Shown in pieces: positions 28,432-38,513 of a DNA stretch of 64,000 nt (its first letter is position 1; each line of letters begins with the position of its first letter). Source of the DNA: Saposhnikovia divaricata (Eukaryota; Streptophyta; Magnoliopsida; Apiales; Apiaceae). Made by a program: the position numbers and the translations under genes. The notes under the pieces were generated by a model that was not told the DNA's origin, searched no databases, and saw only the letters and a list, made by a program, of their open reading frames with translations. Location of the stretch: positions 63,733,546 through 63,797,545 of the forward strand of contig CM071600.1 in the NCBI GenBank assembly GCA_036435485.1, given 5' to 3'.

Positions 28432-29710
28432 TGTTGAGTATTGAATACAGTAAAAGAATACAGAGGGGGGGGTGAATGGATTCTTGAACTTTTCTTCGTT
28501 CTTGAATCTTTGCAGCAAGATAAGTGATGAGTGTGTGAGATATGAAGATGCGGATAATTAAAGACAAACACAACACAATATCACTTTAATCTAATATCTT
28601 ATTAGATAAAGATTTTGCTACAATCTGTGAATACAAATGATAGTATTCTCAGCTTCGTTTTTCTCAGAGAGATATTTTCTGGGTATTTGAGAAACTTCAA
28701 CACCTTTACAGCTAAGGAAGTGAGGCTGTATCCTTATAGACATGGATACACCCACTTACTACAAATGAGGTAGGTAAAACAAAAACACTTTCCAGTCTGT
28801 CTATCTCATTTTAGTAAGAGTCCAAACGGCTACAGATTTGACTTTGAAAAGCCTGTTTAGATCCACTTCTTCAGCTCCTTGTCCCTTGTCTTATCTCTCC
28901 AAGCTTCTTTATAGGCTTTCCAGCATGCTTTATAGGACAGAGTCAAATAAAGTATCCTGGCTTGTTGCAGGTTTCTGACTTGTACAATTCTTCAGTATTT
29001 TGTCCTCAAGAATGTATTCGAGAAGTGACTAAGTGAGTGATTCGAGAACTGGAGTTGACTTGATCGATAACTCTGAGTTCTCGAATAGTGTTATCTTGAC
29101 ATATCGAATCACTTCTCGAATAGCTCTTTTCTCTGGGACTCCTTGAGATATCGAATAGAGCATTTTGACATATCGAATCCCTGAGATATCGAATAGCATA
29201 TTGAGTCTTTGAGATATCGAATGTAGCATTGACTTGTTGACCCTTTGAGAACTCGAACCGTTGACTCCTTGAGTTCTCGAACCGTGTAATAGACATATCG
29301 AATCCCTGAGATATCGAATGAGATATCGAGAGATATCGAATAGTGTCTTCTGAGATATCGAACTCCAGACTTCTCGAATGCTAGACTTCTCGAATAAACA
29401 AATGTACTTCTCGAATTAGTACTTAGGCAATTTCTTCATTTCTTCAATTCTTCAAATCCCAACTGTGATTATTTGACAGTCTTCATTTCCTTGCTTGAGG
29501 CATGAACCTTAGAACTTCTTTCAAGCTTTATTCTTGACTTAGTAGGTACAGTTACACAGATAGAATTTGATGCCTATTACATAGTACAAACAAGTAGAAA
29601 CTCTACAACTAGAGGTTCCCTCAGTTAAGAGGTCATGTAGGTAATGCATAGCATTACGAACCACTTGGGCTTGTTATTAGATGTATTCAGGCATGCCTCT
29701 GTGACTAACA
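28432..29710 (-). repeat. 5' LTR of E2
   Basis: 1279 bp, TGTTAG...CAACA in element sense, almost identical to the 3' LTR. The TGGCT duplication follows at 29711-29715. Motif array at about 29010-29415. Confidence 0.95.
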
Positions 29711-29723
29711 TGGCTGTTAGAAG

Positions 29724-30023
29724 GTATCTTGTGCTTGACTTTGACTAATTGTTCTTAAAGCTTTTTTTAATGATAATTTGTACTCTGTAAAATGCACAAC
29801 TTGGTGATTATATTGTTACTAAAGTGTTTGAATTGTAATTTGGTGATATTCTAAATTTATATGTTATGTACATTATATTGTCACCTATAATGCAAATCGG
29901 AACAACTATTTACCAATTTTGTGTCGGAAGGTGACAATATTGATATTATACCTCCTTTCCATCATGTTCTTAAAGTACAATAATATTGTATTGTATTTGT
30001 ATAGAGGGTTGTTGGTGACATTT
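29724..30023 (+). other. Intron remnant downstream of the RPS3 exon
   Basis: AT-rich sequence after the donor GTATCT, presumably captured RPS3 intron. No ORF or other feature seen. Confidence 0.5.
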
Positions 30024-31349
30024 TGTTAGTCACAAAGACATGCCTGTACTCATATAATAACAAGTCTAAGTATGTGTAATGTTGTGCATTACCTACATGA
30101 CCTCTTAACTGAGGGAACCTCTAGTTGTAGAGTTTCTGGTTGTTTTGTACTTATAAGAGGCATCAAATTCTAGTTGTGTAACTGTATTTATAAAGTCAAG
30201 AATAATGCTTGAAAGAAGTTCCAAGGTTCATGCCTCAAGCAAGAAGATAAAGACTGTCAAATAATCACAGTTGGGATTTGAAGAAAATGAAGAATTCGCC
30301 TAAGTACCAATTCGAGAAGTATGTTTGTTATATTCGAGAAGTCTAGCATTCGAGAAGTCAGGGATTCGATATCTCAAAAGACACTGTTCGATATCTCTGG
30401 AGGTCAACTAGTCAAAGCCTCATTCGAGAACTCAGAGATTCGACATGTCTAAAACTCTATCCGAGAACTCAAGAAGTCAACAAGTCAAAGCATCATTCGA
30501 GTTTTCTGAGAGTCAACAAGTCAATGCTCTATTCGATATCTCAATGACTAAAGAAGCTATTCGATATCTCAGGAATTCGATAAGTAAAATGCTCTATTCG
30601 ATATCTCAAGGATTCCTGAAGAAAAGACTTATTCGAGAAGTGATTCGATATGTCAATTCAACAGTATTCGAGAACTCAGAGTTATCGATTAAGCCAATTC
30701 TAGTTCTCAAATCACCAACAGAGTTACTTCTCGAATACAATCTTGGAGACAAAATACTGAAGAACTGTACAAGTCAGAGACCTGCAACAAGGCAAGACAC
30801 TTTATGGACCACATTCTGTAAAGCACGTTGGAAAGCCTACAAAGAAGCTTGGAAAGATAGTACAAGAGACAAAGAGCTAAAGAAATGGATCTGAACAGAG
30901 TTCTAAGAAGTCAAATCCGTAACAGTTTGGATGTTTACTCAAATAGGATAGACACATTAAAAATCAAATTTGTTTGCTACCTTATTTGTTGTAAGCAAGT
31001 TGTTCACGTATTATAAGTGAACAACCCTACTTCTTTAGCAAGTATCAAACAGAGTGATCTAGAGCTCTAACAAGTAATATCTCTCTGAGAAAGAAGCTGA
31101 GTATACTAACATTTGTATTCACAGATTGTAGCAGATCTTTATCTAATACAATATTAGATTAAAGTGATATTGTGTTCTTGTGTTTATATTCCGTACTTAC
31201 ACAATCTGTTAAACACAAACACACACTATGTTACACAACCAGATTCAAACCAAGTCAAAACAACCTTCACCTAAAACACTTATCAGAAAAAGAAAAGTTT
31301 AAGAATCCATTCACCCCCATCTGTTCTCGTGTGTGTTCAATACTCAACA
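30024..31349 (+). mobile_element. Solo LTR of an E2-related copia element
   Basis: 1326 bp starting TGTTAGTCACAA and ending CAATACTCAACA, flanked by CATTT (30019-30023 and 31350-31354). No internal region follows, so it is the product of LTR-LTR recombination. It is clearly more diverged than the E2 and E3 LTRs, and so older, but still carries the TTCGAGAA/TTCGATATC array (30305-30740). The open frame at 30445-30894 is an accident of this repeat. Confidence 0.92.
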
Positions 31350-31795
31350 CATTTTGTAATATGGAGTTGATTATATTAATGCAGCACCGAACCTAATTAC
31401 ATTGTCTTGAAATAAAAGAGATGTTGACATTCAGTATGTAAACAATTATACAAACCCACAGGGTTAACCCATTCGTGAGCTTACAGATAGTGTTACCTTG
31501 GATTGGGTCATTGTTCTATACCCTTCTAAACTAGCACATAATGTATTACTCTTGTATTGTGTCGATAGGGTAGTTGTCACTTGTCGGGGGTGACATCATA
31601 AAAATATGTAAACAAATTAATGTGATCCAAGAGTTAATTTTATAAGCATATAGCTCTGGTAACTTTCAATTCAGTTTCGTAGAATTCTCCTGAATGGATT
31701 TTAATTATAAACGAACATTTGATGTTTAAACAAAGACCTCACTAGTCTATATTTCCTGTAAATTTATAACTCAATTGTTTTGGTTGCTAATGCAG
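31350..31795 (+). other. Intron-like spacer before the 14-3-3 exon
   Basis: No ORF. It ends in a T-rich tract and TAATGCAG, a good splice acceptor. Confidence 0.5.
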
Positions 31796-31887
31796 AGCTT
31801 GCCATTTAGCAAACAAGCTTCTGATGAGGTAATTGCTGAGCTTGACACCTCAAGTGAAGAATCCTACCAGGACAGCACTTTAATTAT
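31796..31887 (+). pseudogene. Captured exon of a 14-3-3 protein gene
   Basis: A 92-nt exon between the acceptor TAATGCAG and the donor GTATGT. It encodes KQASDEVIAELDTSSEESY then QDSTLIM, matching the late helices of plant 14-3-3 phosphopeptide-binding adaptors (family: KQAFDEAI-ELDTLGEESY-KDSTLIM). Upstream, the family word ACHLAK is visible in the +1 frame, so one base is missing in the short A run near 31811-31814 and the fragment is frameshifted. No other 14-3-3 exon is seen nearby. Confidence 0.88.
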
Positions 31888-32427
31888 GTATGTATGGTTA
31901 ATTAATATTAGGTGATATTAAATTAGGTGATGTTTGTATATTGATATTAGTTTATTGATTTAATCCTCTCATACATTTTCAATGCACAACTTGCTCAGTA
32001 CATATACTCTGTTTTTAGGTCTTTAATTCCGGGCCAAATAATTGTAAGCACCTAACTGACTTTTCTTGTTATCTATCCATTTTGTTTATGCATATATATT
32101 TATTTGTACACTCATTTGTATCTGCACCTATACAACCTTTAGTTTAATCTCTCATTGTTAGTTGTCATCTATGTGCATAGTAACCATTTTATTCTTGTAA
32201 TTTGTATTAACGTTGATGTTGTTAATTATTTATGTACAATAATATGTATAGTAACCATGCTTGATATAGATAGATATTCCTAAGTTTTTACCAGTACTTG
32301 CATGCTCGAAGTGTGAATTGTTATCTATATTTCTAAATGGATGCAGATATTATTGATACATGAGACTATATGGTATATTATTTATAATAGATTAATAGCT
32401 CATACCTTCATCTTTTGCTGTGATTAG
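31888..32427 (+). other. Intron-like spacer between 14-3-3 and DUF668 fragments
   Basis: AT-rich, no ORF, with a GTATGT donor at the left and TGATTAG acceptor at the right. The junction between the two source genes lies somewhere inside and is not visible by eye. Confidence 0.45.
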
Positions 32428-33185
32428 GTTTAGGTTCATCATCTACCGAAGAACAGGCTTCCAGCAAACCTGATGAAAGACTAGGCATTGCTGGTCTTGC
32501 ATTACATTATGCTCATTTAGTCACTCAAATTGATAACATTGTAAGCACTAGTCATTTTTCTATCTATTTTCTTTTTGAGAAGTGGTAGGCAATGAGTTTT
32601 GTGCCGCTGGTACATGATAATTGAAGTGTCGTTATCTAAATGAAACTCATTGTTGAACTAGACATCCGTCCTACCTCTCTCCCTTTTAATATTAAAGATG
32701 CATTGTATTGTAGGGGGTTGTGCAACCGGTGTACAAAAATTGAACTGTCATTATCATAATTTAACTGAAACTCATTATTGAACTAGGCATCTCGTCCTAC
32801 TTCCCTCCCTCCTAAACATGAGAGATGGATTGTATAGTGGGTTACAAATTTCCTTGTATCAGAAGTTTATCTAAGGACATTACTGTATGACCATCTTCTG
32901 TTCTCATACCATCCTCGTTTTTCCAGTTGTTCATTCCTCAAATGAAAACTCAAATGGCTTGCTCCGATAGCTGCCGATACGACCAAGTATGTACCACATT
33001 TTCCTGTTTGTTAATCTGCTGTGGTTTCTCACTTATTTAATTCATCATTAGCTAATTGATAGCAAACATGGTCATTTACTATTATTCTAAATTTAAAATT
33101 TCTTTTTCTGAATGTGAATTGGCATAGAGCGCATCAAAGTTTTGGATGGGTTGGAGAGTGGGCAAATACTGGGTCAGTGGACATA
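32428..33185 (+). pseudogene. Captured exons of a DUF668/PSI-type gene
   Basis: Three exons with introns retained. Exon A (32428-32540) encodes ERLGIAGLALHYAHLVTQID, the hallmark start of the plant DUF668 domain found in PSK SIMULATOR (PSI)-type proteins. Exon B (32927-32986) encodes IPQMKTQM and, after a frame change, WLAPIAADTTK. Exon C (33128 to about 33185) encodes AHQSFGWVGEWANTG. The order and splice phases follow the family. Exon B has lost several codons and its frame. The rest of the gene is missing. Confidence 0.83.
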
Positions 33186-33224
33186 TGTTTCTTGTGCCTT
33201 CTAAATGCATTTTATCTATACTAT

Positions 33225-33503
33225 ATGGCCTAAATTTTCTCAATAGAACCAGCTTTCCAACTGGTTTCGTATTTGAAGTATCTTCATCAGCTTACCAGGT
33301 TCCTTAAGGCCTTATTATTAGGTTTTGCTTTGTGCACAGGCACGTGTGTTTGTGTATAACTCAATCTTATTGTAAGTATTAAATGTTAAGCTAATCGTGC
33401 TTTGTGGTAATTTTATTTTCATTTGTTTAAGAGATAGAAGGAGCAGCAAATGAAGATGGCAAGGGGCCAAGTATATGGGATACTTTCACTCAAAAATTTC
33501 TAG
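33225..33503 (+). pseudogene. Captured exons of a GH1 beta-glucosidase gene
   Basis: Two exons of a glycoside hydrolase family 1 beta-glucosidase. The first (about 33225-33298) encodes LNRTSFPTGFVFEVSSSAYQ and is followed by a GT donor. The second (33434 to about 33503) encodes IEGAANEDGKGPSIWDTFT, the strongly conserved N-terminal GH1 block. Family members read SSFP-GF-FG-ASSAYQ-EGAANE-GRGPSIWDTFTH. Catalytic acid/base and nucleophile regions are absent, so this is only the 5' end of the gene. Confidence 0.88.
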
Positions 33504-33985
33504 GTGCAGAATATGCTTTGTATCAACTAAGTAATAAATTTCACCAAAACAGTATACTTGGTAATAATTTTCATTAATCATGTATTAATAAGAGGAATTT
33601 GGTTTCTTATAACTCCCAAAAACTGACTGGCGGCAGTGGAACTGGTGGCGATTGAGGTGTTGGCAGAAATGGCAGTTGACATGCGGATGCTTCTGGTTCT
33701 GGTGTCCAAGATTTTTTAAGTCAGGGAGTCGAGAGTGGAAGAACATGAATTGATAGTCTTTAGGAATATTATGGTACTTGCTGTTTTATGAATTCAATAT
33801 TTTGGGCAGATTTGGCAAGTTGGTTTATGTCCAACTTTGACTATGTAATTACTAATTTGGTATGTTTGTGAAATAAAAAAATGTAGTATTTCCCTTTGGC
33901 ATTTTTGGCTTGCATAATTATTTTTAAGGATTTAATTTTGATGTTCATATAGTTTATGTTGCAACAAACATGAAAATGTGTAGCT
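33504..33985 (+). other. 3' part of the CACTA cargo, no identified gene
   Basis: Contains a GC-richer stretch (about 33630-33720) that could be a terminal exon or 3' UTR of a CACTA gene, but I recognise no protein. The rest is AT-rich. Confidence 0.35.
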
Positions 33986-34401
33986 AATATATAAAAAGTG
34001 TTTATTAGAAAAATGTTGGAATAAAAAAAAGATGTTACTAAAAGTGTTTTATCGATTAAATGTTGCAATAGTTTAAAAGGTGTTGCCAAAAAAACAAAGT
34101 GTTAGACGTACCAATGTGGCAATAGAGAAAAATGATGTTGCAATAGGTCTATTACAACATCCCCTTTAGTGTTATTATACACCCGAAAGTGTTGACATAG
34201 ATGACTAATGCAACATCTATAGCGATGTGGCCGTAGGGTGGCAAAAGTGTTGGCTTACCCACCTAAGGCCACACGACTATATCCAACACCACTGAAATTG
34301 GAAAAAGTGTGGCCTTAGACCAATTCTGGGCTTATGGTAACATTTTTCAGAATTTTTTACACTTTTTTGAGGTGTTGGCAAAGACCATATATGGTGTAGT
34401 G
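33986..34401 (-). repeat. Right subterminal repeats and terminal inverted repeat of CACTA
   Basis: Dense short repeats of AATGTTG(C/G), GTGTTGGC, GTGTGGCC and TGTGGCAA types, ending in the 32-bp inverted repeat 34370-34401 (GGTGTAGTG at the tip) and followed by the AAA duplication. Confidence 0.88.
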
Positions 34402-34510
34402 AAATTTAATTAAAAATATTTGCATTCCATAAAATTTTATCAAATGTAAAATCAAAATTTTTTTTATTATAAGTTTTTTGATCAAGAGGAACAAACTGCA
34501 TACATATTAA
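34402..34510. other. AT-rich flank of the CACTA element
   Basis: Nothing recognised. Confidence 0.4.
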
Positions 34511-35698
34511 ATCACATATAAACGTTGCTTATAGCAAATCAGCAAGCATATCAAGTAAACCAACACAGATAATATCTGAACAATGAATCAGAACTACCAC
34601 CCTTAATTTAAAGGTTAAATTTCTCTCCCTATAATTTAAATATTTAAAAAAAATCAAACTTTTAATCGTATATAACACAAAATAAAGTCAATGTCAAATG
34701 AACTAGAGTCCATGGGCAGAATCAAACAACTTAAATGGGATATTTATAGCTCTTTTCATTGGCATGGTTTGTATACAATTTATCAACGGTGTACGTTTCA
34801 TAGAATTAACTTATATTAATAATATACCTACCTAGCTCTTAGTGTTAATTTTGTGCACCAAATATATCAATAACTTCTTAGTTTGTCGGCATTTTTTTTT
34901 TCCGTTTTTCTAAATAGGTATCCTCGAAGCTCTCTCGTGGGTGAAAGCGAGGCCAGAAGGAAGAATGGAGGTTGAATCGGATTCTCTTGTCGCAATTCAA
35001 GCTATAGCAGGAGATGTTTCTTACCATTCGGAAGTTGGTCATGTTTTTGCTGAATGCAAGCATTTGTTATGTAGTAGTAGTTCGGTTAGCGTTCATTATG
35101 TTAATCACATATAAACGTTGCTTATAGCAAATCAGCAAGCATATCAAGTAAACCAACACAGATAATATCTGAACAATGAATCAGAACTACCACCCTTAAT
35201 TTAAAGGTTAAATTTCTCTCCCTATAATTTAAATATTTAAAAAAAATCAAACTTTTAATCGTATATAACACAGAATAAAGTCAATGTCAAATGAACTAGA
35301 GTCCATGGGCAGAATCAAACAACTTAAATGGGATATTTATAGCTCTTTTCATTGGCATGGTTTGTATACAATTTATCAACGGTGTACGTTTCATAGAATT
35401 AACTTATATTAATAATATACCTACCTAGCTCTTAGTGTTAATTTTGTGCACCAAATATATCAATAACTTCTTAGTTTGTCGGCATTTTTTTTTCCGTTTT
35501 TCTAAATAGGTATCCTCGAAGCTCTCTCGTGGGTGAAAGCGAGGCCAGAAGGAAGAATGGAGGTTGAATCGGATTCTCTTGTCGCAATTCAAGCTATAGC
35601 AGGAGATGTTTCCTACCATTCGGAAGTTGGTCATGTTTTTGCTGAATGCAAGCATTTGTTATGTAGTAGTAGTTCGGTTAGCGTTCATTATGTTAATC
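34511..35698 (+). repeat. Tandem duplication of about 593 bp containing a LINE RNase H fragment
   Basis: Bases 34511-35103 repeat at 35104-35695 with only a few differences, for example A/G near 35273 and T/C near 35612, plus one base in a T run. The junction has the microhomology AATC. Each unit carries an AT-rich part and the start of the RNase H fragment (from about 34917 and 35509). Low divergence means a recent duplication. Confidence 0.9.
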
Positions 35699-35860
35699 GC
35701 TTAGCGAATTCGGTAGCTCATCTATTAGCTCGTATTCCTTGTGAGTCTAATAGCTACCTTGATATTATGTCTCCTCAGCAACATGTGTTGGAGGTTATCT
35801 TGATTGATGGTCATTAATGAAATGTATTTTGTTTTGTTCAAAAAAAAAGAAAAAAAAAAT
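35509..35860 (+). pseudogene. 3' end of a LINE-type element: RNase H-like domain and poly-A
   Basis: An open frame from about 35515 to the stop at 35815-35817 encodes EALSWVKARPEGRMEVESDS, LVAIQAIAGD and VHYVNRLANSVAHLLARIP. This is the plant RVT_3/RNase H-like module at the C-terminus of many non-LTR retrotransposon ORFs: acidic ESDS strand, then a final helix with NSVAHLLA. A short 3' UTR and an interrupted A run (35841-35858) follow, fitting a 5'-truncated LINE insertion. The upstream tandem copy (34917-35106) is cut inside the domain. It is not functional as it stands. Confidence 0.65.
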
Positions 35861-37671
35861 GTTAAAGTTCGAATCTTGGAAAAGTAGAATAGATGTACAA
35901 GTATGTTTAGTTAGTATTCAAATAGCCATTTTTGAAAGTGAAAATGTGATGATATTTAGTAATAAATTGCATGGTAACGAAAAAATTGATTTATCCGCAG
36001 GGATGTACATGGATCGGATTGATCGGATTTAAGACGTTTCAGTGATTCAATCTAGTTAATTGAAAATTCTCGATCCAATTCGTAAAATAAATTCGTTACC
36101 TAATCATATGTGTTGTATATTAGTTTAGGTTAGTTTCAATCGATTTACAAATTATTAATAAATATTAATTTTAATATTTATTAATAATCTGTTTAAACTA
36201 ATAAAAATGTGTTATTTTATAAACTTGTCAGAATTTGAAAGAGTTTTGTAAGAATAAATAACCACAACTGTTGGTACAAATTAGGTATTCAATGTTTTAT
36301 AATACATAGTTACACATAGTTATTATTTTTATATAGTCTTTAAAACACAAAATATCCAAATGTGATTAAGGTCACTTTTACCAAATGCAGACCCTCCTAT
36401 TTTTATGTGCAAAACACAAAACACCCAAATGTGTGCAAAACACAAAACACCCAAATGTGACCTAGTTTTCTGTGACTATGCATTGTGTAAAGCTTAGTCT
36501 TCTGTGTACAACAGCATACATAAGTATGTTATTTTTAACATTATACATTTAACTTATATTTTATACATAATATATTCAACTTAATTTTTGAAAAATACAA
36601 TAATAAATAATTTAATTATTCATATTTTATTCCATGCATGTATATATCTAATATTTTTAATACATTAATATTCTCTTATTTTTTATATATAATACAATTA
36701 ACTCAATGTAATCATTCATATTATATATCTCACCTATAAATATATATATTTAATTAATATCTCTTTTTCATATACAAACATGAAAAGAAAATTGTGAATT
36801 TATTGTTCTCATCTTGAAATCATCATCTACTGGGACTAAAAAGAAAATTTCATCATCATCCTCTTGACCTAAGGCGGGTAAACATCTTGTTTAATTTTGT
36901 TATGTATTTATTATTTTGTAGTTATAATTTTCTAAATTTGATCAATCAAAAGATATTGATATTTATCAATAAAATATGTATTTTTGTAATATATGTGTTA
37001 TATTAATTATTCATACTTAGGATATTGATATTTATCAGTAAAATATATGTATTTTTGTAATATATGCAATTGTTGAGCTATTTCTTATTTTTATAATTTA
37101 TTATATCAATTGTTAATATTATTGGGCTCTAAACATCTTTTATTATGTGTTAATTTATTTGTTAAATCTATGATCATATTTACCAAAATATAAACTATGA
37201 ACTTGTCGTCCTTATAATTTATTATTTAAACTGGACAAAGTTGGTTTAATATGTACTTGTTTAATAATTTACGTGTTTCACCGCTACTTTTTTGTAGTAA
37301 TATTATTGGCTTTTTTAAATTTTATAATGTATATATTCTTTTAGTTATGACTAATGAATTAATTTTTTTAGTTACATATTTCAATTATCTTGATTAATAA
37401 ATTTAATTTTTTCATAGAAAAATATTTATTTACTCATGAATGGGAAAGAAGAGTCTCAAGTAACTTAATATAAAATAATGTCACAAATATAATCTAGTGT
37501 CACATATATTTAAGATTTTAATATACACAACAATTGCATGACAATTAGTGATCGTGTATTTATTAGGATTTTAAGGTACAAGAATTTTTAGGTAATATAA
37601 CCAAATTGCATTTGATAAAAATGACTTGTATTTGGCAACATAATAAGGCACACAAAAATGTTTATCTTTAA
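35861..37671. other. AT-rich intergenic DNA
   Basis: No gene recognised. Minor repeats only: a 21-24-bp tandem word GTGCAAAACACAAAACACCC around 36409-36460, and a short duplication of GATATTGATATTTATCA (36954 and 37021). Confidence 0.5.
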
Positions 37672-37910
37672 GAGCAATTCAATAATGTCCTAAATATTGT
37701 CCTAAATCAATATTTAGGACATTTAGTCACTGTTTGTGTTCCTAGTGGTGCCTTAAAATGCTAGAACATCCATCTCATGCCCATTTTTTAAGGCACCTCT
37801 ATATTTGTCCTAAATCATTTTTAACAATAAAAAATGAACTTCCCTCTTTTTCTACACTTCTCTTTCCTCTCTTTTTTTCCCTTCCTTTCAATTATAATTC
37901 AAAAATATTA

Positions 37911-38145
37911 CTCCCTCCGATCAATTATATAAGGCATTTGACTTTTCTACACGTAATTTTAAGTGTTTTGACCACATAGTAAAAATTATTATTTTTTAAA
38001 TTTTCTTTTTCCAAATAAAAATAGAGTATTAATATTTTTATTCAAAAAAAGAAAATTTTAAAAATAATAATTTTTACTATGTGGTCAAAACATTTAAAAT
38101 TACGTGTAGAAAAGTTAAATGCCTTATATAATGGACCGGAGGGAG
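37911..38145. mobile_element. Stowaway-like MITE 1
   Basis: 235 bp with CTCCCTCCG...CGGAGGGAG ends and TA on both sides. Almost the whole element is one long imperfect inverted repeat (TATATAAGGCATTTGACTTT against its complement), able to form a hairpin. Confidence 0.85.
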
Positions 38146-38231
38146 TATTATTGTAATTTATAAGGCATAAGTATAAGGCATGCTGTTGAAATTAATACGC
38201 AAAAATCATGACTTAAATCACTAGGACATTA

Positions 38232-38462
38232 CTCCCTCCGGTTCATTATATAAGACATTTGACTTTTGTGCACGTAATTTTAAGTGCTTTAACTACATAG
38301 TTAAAATCATTATTTTTTAAAATTTCTTTTTCTAAATAAAAATTAAAATATTATACTTTTATTCAAAAAAGGAAAAATTGAAAAAAAAAATTAATATATA
38401 GTCAAAGCACCTAAAATTAGGTGCAGAAAAATCAAATGACTTATATAATGAATCAGAGGAAG
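38232..38462. mobile_element. Stowaway-like MITE 2
   Basis: 231 bp, same family as MITE 1 but with more substitutions, particularly at its right end (CAGAGGAAG instead of CGGAGGGAG). TA on both sides. Confidence 0.8.
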
Positions 38463-38513
38463 TATATTTTATTATATTTATAACCACTAACTAGGACTTT
38501 GTAAAAATTGCTC

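Larger units (their letters stand above)
15582..29710 (-). mobile_element. Complete SIRE-like Ty1/copia retrotransposon E2
   Basis: Full-length 14,129-bp element on the minus strand with two LTRs (1278 and 1279 bp), primer binding site, gag, pol, third ORF and polypurine tract. TGGCT flanks both sides (15577-15581 and 29711-29715). All three ORFs are open, and by eye the LTRs differ by only a handful of substitutions, so insertion is recent and the copy may be autonomous. It sits inside the RPS3 exon of the CACTA element. Confidence 0.96.
15418..29723 (+). pseudogene. RPS3: Captured exon of ribosomal protein uS3 (RPS3), split by E2
   Basis: Fragment of the gene for small-subunit ribosomal protein uS3 (40S S3), a structural ribosome protein with a KH domain. 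The exon runs from 15418 (after the acceptor TTTTGTAG) to 15581 and resumes at 29716-29723 before the donor GTATCT. The intervening 14.1 kb is E2 plus one copy of its TGGCT duplication. The frame gives GEKGRRIRELTSVV, KRFKFPENSVELYAEKVNN and RYKLLGGLAVRR, the highly conserved uS3 core, with no stop. Only this 172-nt exon was captured; the start codon, the N-terminal exon and the C-terminal half are missing. It cannot encode a working uS3. Confidence 0.9.
14708..34401 (+). mobile_element. Non-autonomous CACTA (En/Spm) transposon carrying host gene fragments
   Basis: The ends are 32-bp terminal inverted repeats starting CACTACACCATATATGG, with one mismatch between them, flanked by the 3-bp duplication AAA (14705-14707 and 34402-34404). 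Both subterminal regions hold many TGTTGGC/TGTTGCAA/TGTGGCC-type short repeats, as expected of CACTA transposase binding sites. No transposase ORF is present. Removing the two nested retroelements leaves about 4.2 kb. The cargo is four gene fragments with introns, all on the + strand. Confidence 0.9.
37672..38513. mobile_element. PIF/Harbinger-type MITE with two Stowaway MITEs nested inside
   Basis: The ends GAGCAATT...AATTGCTC are inverted repeats flanked by TAA (37669-37671 and 38514-38516), the target type of PIF/Harbinger elements. Without the two nested MITEs it is about 370 bp. There is no coding capacity. Confidence 0.65.

Noticed and set aside
15418..29723. Functional ribosomal protein gene interrupted by a transposon
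   Set aside because: No other RPS3 exon nearby, the fragment sits between CACTA ends with three other gene pieces; it is captured cargo.
30445..30894. 149-codon frame in the solo LTR
   Set aside because: Same repeat-driven frame in U3; not a gene.
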